Origin: Eudorina sp. 2006-703-Eu-15
Taxonomy: Eukaryota; Chlorophyta; Chlorophyceae; Chlamydomonadales; Volvocaceae
Assembly (NCBI GenBank): GCA_003117195.1
Contig: BDSI01000002.1
Coordinates: 2,455,288-2,519,287, forward strand
Length of the DNA stretch: 64,000 bases
Reading direction: 5' to 3'
This document shows positions 24,930 through 32,933 of the stretch, one piece after another. How positions within the stretch are numbered: the stretch's first letter is position 1; each line of letters opens with the position of its first letter. The notes under the pieces were generated by a model. It was given only the letters and a program-made list of their open reading frames with translations. It did not search any database and was not told the origin of the DNA. The position numbers and the translations under genes were made by a program.

Positions 24930-25577
24930 GACGAATAGAAGGACATGTTTCTGTACGAGCAAAGCTGCTTTGAGGTGCCCCTGGAGCCGGGGACAGCGGC
25001 AGCCGCGTCGGGGGCGTTAGGGCTTCTGCACGACGTCGTACTCGCTTCCCAGACGGCTTTCGTGCTGCAGTAGCTGATGATTGATTGATTGGTTGGATCC
25101 TTCTGCAGCTGCCGTGGCGGTTGGGGCCCGACGGCTGGCAGGGATCCTTCGGTCCGCCCAATCAAGCTTCGCAGTGTTCCGGGCATATGCGTACTGAAAT
25201 CCCCGGTTGCAGCAGCAGTGCTGAGGTGTCGCCACCTAGCTAGGTTGTGGCGTTCGGTTGTTTTGTTATACGACACGATGATGCGACACGATATGTTATG
25301 TATGGTGGATTGACCAGTTCTCAGAGGTGACGTGTTGATTGTGTTGCGTGTGGTGGCCCCTGGCCCGTCCACGGCTCCCCACCCGGGCGGCGGCGGCGGC
25401 GGCTAACCCAACGGACGCGCATAGGCCACCGATGTGTGGTGACCCGCGGAGTCCGTCCACCGTAACATCATTAATCATTAATAGATCCCGTTGATTGCGG
25501 GCGCCTCATCGCGTGTGTGGCCTCCGTGGTGGTGGCGATGAGATAGAGGCGGGGGGCATCGTGGGTGGATGGGGTGC
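24930..25577 (+). pseudogene. Duplicated segment after tRNA copy 2
   Basis: Second copy of 23195-23858, with many substitutions and small indels. The plus frame reads DMFLYEQSCFEVPLEPG, then GALGLLHDVVLASQTAFVLQ and a TAG stop where copy 1 continues with AAG. The later part shared with copy 1 ends ACCGTAACATCATTAATCAT, similar to retroelement-type ends elsewhere in this region. Confidence 0.45.
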
Positions 25578-25716
25578 GCGCGGTAGAGTGCCGGGCGGAG
25601 TGTGTGCATGCCGGCGGCTGATGGCAGCGTGACATGTTTCCTTACGGGTAGGCGGCCCATTCGGTCTCATCGCCAGCCTATATGATTTCCATGCTGCCGA
25701 GACTAGTTATGGATAG

Positions 25717-25866
25717 GATTTGAGATCGGAAGGCGGCGACGAAAACGAAGAGCTGGCTGCTGAGAGTGAAATTGAGGTCGACATCTACCGACTGATGTGC
25801 AGAGCCATTGAGGAGCTGCTCATGAAATTCCGCCAAAACCCATCAGGGTTGAAGTCGCGGTTTTAG
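25717..25866 (+). pseudogene. Short coding-like fragment, unknown
   Basis: An open frame directly after a TAG ends in TAG at 25864. It reads NEELAAESEIEVDIYRLMCR then AIEELLMKFRQNPSGLKSRF, with ordinary composition unlike the Ala/Gly-rich neighbours. The first ATG is internal, so this is likely an exon or gene remnant. Family not recognised. Confidence 0.3.
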
Positions 25867-26509
25867 GGTTTTAGGCGCATCGCCGATTTGACAGATCGAT
25901 AGAGAACGAAAAGGCTGCTGGTTTCGCCCGCCAGACGAGCGACGCGCTGAGGCTTCTCCGATCGTTGGGGCGTCGGGCATTTGTTCGTGGCGACCACTTT
26001 GATTACATGAATGAATGTTACATTTGTCGCCCACATCCCGTAAACTCCTCATCCTCGTCACCTTGCGAGGCGCACCCAGTGGATACGGACGGCCGCGGGC
26101 GGCTGGAGGACCGGGGCGCTTGATTGGGCCCGTTGACCGAGTGCGTGGTCGGGAGGTCCCAAGGACGCGAAATACAGACGGCGGCTGTGATCGTTACCCC
26201 CACATAGGCAAGGCGAGGACCAGGGCGGGTGCGGGGCAGAAGGGGGGCAACAGGCAAACGTGCTCTTAGGCAAGATCTGGCGGCGGGGTGGTCGGGTTCA
26301 TTCAAGGTGCGTGTCCGGCGGAGCGGCGGATTGACTGCATCGGGGCGCTCATGGTCGGGTAGTGCCGCGACGGGGGCGGGGTGTAAGGGTGGGGCGGGGA
26401 TCCGGTGGCTGGGGTGTGATGACTGTGTGACTCAACAGCAGGTTGTATGTGCTGCAGCCGCCCTGGAGCGGCAGGTCGCTGGCCCGCCGGCTTCAGCCTC
26501 AGGCCGCCG
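25867..26509. other. Interval before duplicated unit 3
   Basis: No gene supported. Short frames on both strands lack splice or composition support. Confidence 0.4.
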
Positions 26510-26515
26510 TACGAG

Positions 26516-26625
26516 TCCGACTGGATGATGAGTCCTGCAACCCGATCATCCACACACCGGCCGCCACCATCACCTACTACCCTGCTGTGACGGACCAGTC
26601 ACCCCCCGGGTGGGACGACAAGTAA
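26516..26625 (+). pseudogene. P segment: repeated C-terminal coding piece, unit 3
   Basis: The plus frame RVRLDDESCNPIIH, then AATITYYPAVTDQSPPGWDD and K, stops at TAA. Unit 4 (30693-30827) keeps the same frame and stop with an extra in-frame TCC codon (TSYYP), which suggests past coding constraint. Family not recognised. Confidence 0.45.
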
Positions 26626-26687
26626 GCGCTTCTTGCACAGCACCGAAACAGAACGTATAGGTTTTCCGAGCTTGTGAGGAAAACCAA

Positions 26688-26953
26688 GGTTTTCTGCAAT
26701 ATACGACAGACGAGCGTCTGTGGTTCTGGAGCCGGGTGGCTCCTGTTGGGACGCAGAAGCGTCAGTGTTTGGTACTTTTCGGAGATCATCGTAGCGCTAC
26801 GGGCTGTGCTGGCGTTGGACTTTTTGTTGCGGCTGTGTGTTGGCCGTTTGTTATTGTCCATCGTCGGTGCGTCCTCGCCCTTCTCCGGCCCTGCATTGTT
26901 TATTATCGCCCCGGTGGGGCTCTAGCGGTGTAATGGAGTCTTTGCAGAAAACC
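26688..26953. mobile_element. Insertion with 12-bp inverted repeats inside unit 3
   Basis: GGTTTTCTGCAA at 26688-26699 and its exact complement TTGCAGAAAACC at 26942-26953 bound about 266 bp that are absent at the matching place in unit 4 (about 30850). It looks like a small non-autonomous DNA element. Exact insertion ends and target duplication could not be fixed, since flanking sequence from about 26655 may also belong to it. Confidence 0.45.
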
Positions 26954-27462
26954 ACCCGGCAGCAGCAGAGGACTCCCGCCATCCAACTGTCCTAGGGAGC
27001 CCTAGCCGGCATACCGCCGTACGCATTGAGGATTATTGTCGGCGGCCCCCACCCCCCCCGGGACCTCTCACCCCCTTTTCGTCACAGGCTTTCTCCCTTG
27101 CCATGGTTGGTTCTCAGGAACGGGGTGGTTCCCTGGTAGTGTGGGCCCGGGGGGTGTTTCGGTGCACTTGTGGAATCTGTCCGGAGAGCCATGAAGGCGC
27201 CAGTTCGTTTAGGCAGTGTATGCATGGTGAGGAAGCCTAGGCTGTCGCCGTTGGCTGTCACCGATGACCCGTGGGGGGCCGCTGTAACATCCTTAATAAT
27301 GATAATAATAATGATAACACACATCCCCATCGGTTGCGTCCCAAAACAATTTCGCCCACACCCTCTGGCAATTCTTAAGGAGGGCGCCAGCTCCGAAACT
27401 GAAACCCACACTCCTCACGTGCCGACGCGAGTACATAGTCCGTCGCCAGGTTCGTTAGTTGC

Positions 27463-27640
27463 TTATCGGCGGCCGCCCCTGGCTTTCCGCCGTCCCCGCA
27501 CGTCCATCGCCTTCACATCCATCCCGTCCTCATCCTCGTCGTACTCCCCCTGCTCGCCGTACTCGGCCTCTCCGTACTCCCCTTCCTCCTCCTCGCCCTC
27601 CCCGTAGATCTCCCCACCTCCCCGTTCTCGCCCCTTCCTG
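27463..27640 (-). pseudogene. Detached copy of LpxC-like gene 3' coding end, unit 3
   Basis: In minus sense it reads GEGEEEEGEYGEAEYGEQGE and onward to ARGGRR and the stop at 27463-27465. It is open but lacks all upstream exons. It has an extra EAEYG repeat compared with the gene itself. Confidence 0.65.
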
Positions 27641-27699
27641 GCGCCCCCTCGCCACTTGCCCGGATTAGAGCCTTGAAACCAATCTCTTGTGCCATCCGA

Positions 27700-27779
27700 G
27701 GTTGCGTGGCCGAGTGGTCTAAGGCGTAGGATTAAGGCTCCTATCCGAAAGGGCGCAGGTTCGAACCCTGCCGCAGCCA
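27700..27779 (+). tRNA. tRNA-Leu (AAG), copy 3
   Basis: Identical over its 80 nt to copy 1, with intact A and B boxes and anticodon AAG. No nearby T run of four was seen downstream. Confidence 0.9.
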
Positions 27780-28097
27780 AATTAAGTGCTGAAGTTACCG
27801 TTCAGCAACCGGTAAATGTTCCGTGTTGTCTAGTTAGGTAGCAGATATATACTTGAGGACATGTAATGGAGGTTAGATTGGTGGGATCAAATAGCAAATG
27901 ATCCGTTATGTGCGCGATGGATGGGGGTAACGGGGCGCTGTGGTATCTGGTTGTTGGGGCCCCGTGACAGAGGATAGGGTGATCTGTCACTGGGCCACCA
28001 ACCAGCAGGAATCGGTTGGTTAGATGGGTGTTTATTACTCGGTTGGTTTTTTCCGCTCAGCGGATCGAAGCCTTCCAGCGCTGTGTACGACGGCATA
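27780..28097. other. Interval after tRNA copy 3
   Basis: No gene or recognised repeat seen. It ends at a retroelement tail. Confidence 0.4.
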
Positions 28098-28364
28098 AGT
28101 TTGAATGAATGAATGAACGTTACAGCGGACCCCAAAGTTTGACATCCCCTCCCTGAGTGCCTACAGGGTATGTCTGAAACAGACGGCACCCAGCTTTCCT
28201 GGAGAGGTACTGTACGTGCGACCTCTCTGCTGGCACGACAAACATTGCACTCGTACGCTCGGGTGAACTCGCTGGTCTTGCATTTCTCGCAACGCTGCAG
28301 CCGCTGACCAATCTGCGTGACCGGAGGACGAGCCCAAACCAGTTCACCCGACACGTCATGAATG
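28098..28364 (-). mobile_element. Retroelement 3' fragment with Cys-pair motif
   Basis: In minus sense it ends GGGTCCGCTGTAACGTTCAT followed by ATTC repeats, the same terminus as 28365-28556. The upstream minus frame carries RCEKCKTSEFTRAYECNVCR, two CxxC pairs that could be a small zinc finger such as those near the end of some non-LTR retrotransposon proteins. That link is inference. Confidence 0.4.
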
Positions 28365-28556
28365 AATGAATGAATGAACGTTACAGCGGACCCCAAAGGG
28401 ATCACCGGTGTATACCAGGGCAAGCCCCAGCAGGCCCCACCGCCAAGGCGGCAAGACACCTCCACACCTCAACGCCGCACACAAAAACACACCGGGCCAT
28501 GACTCCACCCAGCCAGACACCGAAGCAAGCAGAGGCGCACAGCGGGGCAGCTCTGT
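28365..28556 (-). mobile_element. Retroelement 3' end, minus orientation
   Basis: In minus sense it matches 12100-12306 over about 190 bp, including the TATACACCGGTGATCCC-type segment, and ends GTCCGCTGTAACGTTCATTC plus an (ATTC)n tail at 28365-28378. Confidence 0.6.
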
Positions 28557-28745
28557 GAGCGCTTTCGGAGTGAAGACGTGGAAAGGTACATAGTGTGTGT
28601 GTATGCGCTCATGCATGTGAAGGAGTGAAGGGCTGCGGCAGTGCTGCGGCAGCCGGACGCTGCACCGTGTTCTTTGTCAGGCTAGGCAAGGCAGGGAGGC
28701 AAGGAAGGAGTGCGTGCTATGCGACGGCGCACGGCGGGCACGGTT

Positions 28746-28981
28746 CAGGGTGGCTATCTTAAGATATCAATATATATTCGGCCGAAAACCTTGCGTTTTG
28801 ATAGATACTTTCCCTCGGTGGGAAAATGGGGTTTTAGATACTCATGGCCTCTCGCACGGGAAAAGCCCCCTTTGAGTAGATAAAATGCCGGCAAAAGCTC
28901 CCTCCGACAGATACTTTCAGCACGATTGGGCAAGGAGTATCTCCGGCCGTAGATACTCTGCAAAATAAGATAGCCACCCTG
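28746..28981. mobile_element. hAT-type MITE (236 bp) with 16-bp TIRs and 8-bp target duplication
   Basis: The ends CAGGGTGGCTATCTTA and TAAGATAGCCACCCTG are perfect inverted repeats, and GCACGGTT flanks both sides (28738-28745 and 28982-28989). An 8-bp target duplication and CAGGG termini are typical of the hAT superfamily. The interior is AT-rich and repeats AGATACT at least four times. It encodes no transposase, so it is non-autonomous. Confidence 0.9.
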
Positions 28982-29937
28982 GCACGGTTGCGCCCCACAT
29001 GCAGATGCCCGTGTGCGTAATGATTTTACCCAACTCCTCGCTGGAAACGCCAAGGACGTGCTGCAGGAGACGTCGCACTGATTAGGTACACTGTTTGCTG
29101 CCGTGGCGTTTGGTACGGGACGGGAAGGTGCGGCAGGCAGGCGGGCAGGCAGACGGGAAGGCTTCATGGCGGGTGAGCGGGCAGGCGAGGCGGGCACGCG
29201 CTTGGGGGACTCCGAGCGAGCAGGGCAGTGGCGGCACTGCCGTGGCCAGTACCAATGGAGGGTCGCGTACGACGGCATCGTAAATCGTGCGTACGGTATA
29301 CCGGTAGGCTGAAGAGACTCAAGCCATTGCACCGGATGACGGCAGCAGACGCCGGTGGCACCGTTTCGTGTGATCGCCATGATGCTTTGCCTCGTGTGGT
29401 TCCCTTGGGGTGCTTGCGATGTGGGTTAAGGTACATAGTAACCGCTGCCCCATGTGCCGTAGCGTCAGTTGTTGGACTTGATGTTGCGGTGGATAACAAC
29501 AACGGCTGTTCAACATTGGGGGCGGGGTGCGTGCAGCGGAAGTAGGGCTCGGCGCTGGGTTTAACGGAGCTACTTGAGTCCGCGATGCGGGGCCGTGTGG
29601 GTAAGGCAGCAGCGGCGCCAGGCCGGGCGGTGTTGGCGTCGTCGGCAATGTCGAGGCCCGGTTGTACATCTCAGACGGCGGTGACGGCGACAACAGCGCG
29701 GTTGGGTGGCGACGTGAATTACGTGACATTTTTTTGTCGGCAATCATGGAACTATTATTAAGGATGTTACATGGCACTGTTGCGAGGACACGGGTAGTGT
29801 GAGGTTTCATGGCGCCGATGGCTGCGAGCCGGTGTGGGGGTTTCATCAGCGCCAATGTAGAGCTGGGCGGTAGGTAGCATCTACCGTACGTTGGTGCGGG
29901 ACGGGGAGGTTAGTGCAGAGGCATAGCAACACAGACC
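28982..29937. other. Interval downstream of MITE
   Basis: No gene supported. At about 29745-29772 the minus strand reads TGTAACATCCTTAATAATAG, the same type of terminus as 27287-27306. Confidence 0.4.
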
Positions 29938-30138
29938 ATGTCCCCTTCAGTAACTCCCCAGCCAACCACCACTGCCGCGACACCGCCACCCTCAGCGGTG
30001 TATGTACACCGACCGGCCTATGCCTGGTGCTTTGAACCTTCATGCGGTGTGTGCGGGGCGCCCAGTGACCCACAGCTTACGAAAACGTGGGCTCCCATCG
30101 GTGCGCAGTTGCGAATATCCTGGTGTCAGATAATATAG
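29938..30138 (+). other. Small open reading frame, uncertain
   Basis: A 66-codon ATG frame reads MSPSVTPQPTTTAATPPPSA with later CFEPSCGVCGAPSDP and ends TAG. It lies just upstream of unit 4 and could be a 5' exon of the gene whose end survives as the P segment, but no splice chain could be proven. Confidence 0.2.
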
Positions 30139-30544
30139 TATATTCAAATGCGGGATGCGGTAACGCGTCGTGCCCCCGGGCGGATCCAGCCACATCGAGG
30201 CCAAGCACGGCGGTCCGGGTTCGACCACCTCACCACCCTAGCCCCTACACCTCCGCTACCTAGCACCGACCCGCATTGTGGACTTAATAACTGGTTTCCG
30301 ACCTTGAGGTGCCGCCGCGCGGTCCTGGCCGCTGCGACTGAGAGTGCGTGGCTTGCAGTCTGCGGACACACGCTGATGTACCGTTTACACGTAGTGGGTG
30401 CGACAGCGCCCCTAGCTGGCCAGGAGCAGCCGTCAAATACGGGTCCACTCGCACTTGTCCCGCGAAGGCGCTCTGGTGCTGGTTTGCGTGTGTACCCCTT
30501 TTCCTCGTTATCAGGGGAATCGGGGCTTGAAGGCGGCTGGGTGC

Positions 30545-31470
30545 AAACCAGCAGTGCGCCGTGACTCGGCTCGCGTCTGTAAGTGCCCCACCCCAAACGC
30601 CGCTGCGTGGGGTGGGCGTGTATTCTGTGATAAGTGGGTGGCTGTACAGCCATCAGGTGCATGTAACGGGTGTTCGTGGTTATCGACATGTCCGAGTGGA
30701 CGAGTCCTGCGACCCGTTCATTCAGGGGATCGTCCCCGCTGGCCCCTTCCGTGCGCCGGCCGCCACCATCACCTCCTACTACCCTGCTGTGACGGACCGG
30801 TCAACCCCCGGGTGGGACGACAAGTAAGCGCTTCTTGCACAGCACCGACACAAAACCACCCGGCAGCAGCAGAGGACTCCCGCCAAGTAACAGTCCCGGG
30901 GAGCCCCAGCCGACATACCGCCGTACGCATCAAGGATAATTGTCGGCCGCCCCCACCCGCCCCGGGACCTCCCTGGCCCATGGGTCTGTGGCTCTGTGGC
31001 CCCTCACCCCCCTTTCCGTCACATAACGCACACTCCCACGGGTCGCATTCTAAAACAATTCCGCCCACACCCTCCTCTGGCAATTCTTAAGGAGGGCGCC
31101 AGCTCCGGAACTGAAACCCACACTTCGCACGTGCGCCCGCGAGTACATAGTCCGTCGCCAGGTTCGTTAGTTGGTTATCGGCGGCCGCCCTTGCCTTTCC
31201 GCGGTCCCTGCACCTCCGTCGCCTCCACATCCACCACTCCCCCGTCCTCATCCTCGTCGTACTCCCCCTGCTCCCCGTACTCCCCCTCCTCTTCCTCGCC
31301 CTCCCCGTACATTTCCCCTTCCTGCTCGTACTCCCCGTCCTCCTCCTCCTCCTCCTCCTCGTCCTCCTCGCCCTGCTCCCCGTACATCTCCTCCTCGCCC
31401 TCCCCTTCTCCGGGCTCCGCAATGACGTCCCGCATCATCTCCCTGAAGTCGATCGGCACCGAGGGGCCTG
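30545..31470 (+). repeat. Duplicated unit 4, overlapping the real LpxC-like 3' end
   Basis: It shares GTGACTCGGCTCGCG, the P segment, the GTAAGCGCTTCTTGCACAGC spacer and CGCCGTACGCATCAAGGA with units 1-3. Here the LpxC-like 3' end is the genuine last exon, not a fragment. No tRNA gene is attached. Confidence 0.7.
30693..30827 (+). pseudogene. P segment, unit 4 (convergent with LpxC-like gene)
   Basis: The plus frame VRVDESCDPFIQG, later ITSYYPAVTDRSTPGWDDK and TAA, converges on the LpxC-like gene. It may be the last exon of a real or former gene; no upstream exon could be confirmed. Confidence 0.35.
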
Positions 31471-32897
31471 GAGGGGCAGCAGGGGCGGCAGCAGGGGGCG
31501 GTAGGGAGGGAGTTCTGGGGTTCGGGCGGAAATCAAGTCCGGGACGAACCCGGGGAGTGGGTTGCGGAGCAGTGGGCTGCGGGTTGCGGCCCTGGCTAGG
31601 GGCTCAGGGCGTGTGTGTGCCAGGGTGTAAACAAATGGACTGGCGTTTGGGCCGGAAATACGCGTGACAAGAACGGACAGCGCTGCTGCTGCGGCGGCGG
31701 CGGCGGCTGTAGCGGCGCTGGTCTTCCACCATCCTTGTTATAATAATAATAATCATGAGGGAGGGCGGAGGAGCCGCACCCGCCCCTCGCCGCTGCCCGT
31801 ATTGGACGCGGCACCGGCACCATTGATACGGTGGATGGATAAGTCGTTCCGAGCTTCCGACGTCACGACGCCGCCGTCACGACGGCTCCTGGGCCCCCCC
31901 TCCCCCGCCCACCTGCCACGTTGCGGATGGGCACCCAGTCCTCCTCGGTGGTGGCTTCCAGCAGCTTCTCCAGGAACGCCGCGTTCAGCTCGTGGTCCGC
32001 GTCGTACGACACGATGTGGCCACACGGCAGGCCCGAGTGACCGTCGCGGGCGAGCAGAGAGAGGTCGCCTGTCCGGGGGAGGCGGGGGAGGGGGGGAGGG
32101 GGAGGGTATAGGAAATTGGTAGGCATATTCAAAGGGGGACGGGGAGGGGCCCAGCGAGGAGTCCAGGGCAGAGGGGGAGAGTTGAGGACGGAGAGGAGGG
32201 GACAGGAGGCGAGGGGATCAAGCGGCGAACGCCGGTGGTCGGAGGCGGGCGGGCGGCGCAGAGAGCCCTGGCGAGATGAGGTTGCGCGCCGTGTTAACGC
32301 GGGGAGGAGCCGCGGGATAAGCAAGACAAGGGAGCCCAGACGAATCCAGCACCCGGCTCTTGTGGGCCTCGATAGAAGATTCTAACCGCGCGGAGGCTCG
32401 CCCGTGGAATCCTGCTGTGATAACACGGTCTGTGGTATATGACACAGGCGGTGCCGTGGGGTAGGGTGGTGTGGTCATTGCATGTGGCCACTGGCCAGGC
32501 AGGGTGGCGCAGCGATCACTGCCGCCCGCTGGAGGGGGGTCGCCCCAACAGCGCACCAGCCAGCGAACCTTCGGACCTGGCTGCCACCACGGCCCCCTCC
32601 CCCCACATACACATCGCACTTCAGACACCGTGGTGCTGCTGGCGGTGCTCGGCGGGTGGTGCTACCGGTATCTAGGTGTGGGAGTGCGGGTGTGGCGAGA
32701 TATCGTACCCGGGCAATCAAGGCAAGAAAGCCCAGACGGACTGAGCACATGGTGGAGCGAGGAGGAGGAGGAGGACTCGCACTTTGGGGGACCTGGGCAG
32801 GATGATGAGCATGTCGCGATACACAGCGTGCATAACGTGTAACCCGTACCGCGTGCGGCCGCAGGGTGTGTGTAAAAACAACTGAGCCGCGAGAGGC

Positions 32898-32933
<36 letters not shown>

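Larger units (their letters stand above)
26510..27779 (+). repeat. Duplicated unit 3 (with tRNA-Leu)
   Basis: Third copy. It contains the P segment ending PPGWDDK plus stop (26516-26625), the spacer interrupted by an insertion at about 26655-26945, then a TGTAACATCCTTAATAATGA retro-type end (27287-27306), the reversed LpxC-like 3' end (27330-27640) and tRNA-Leu. Confidence 0.75.
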
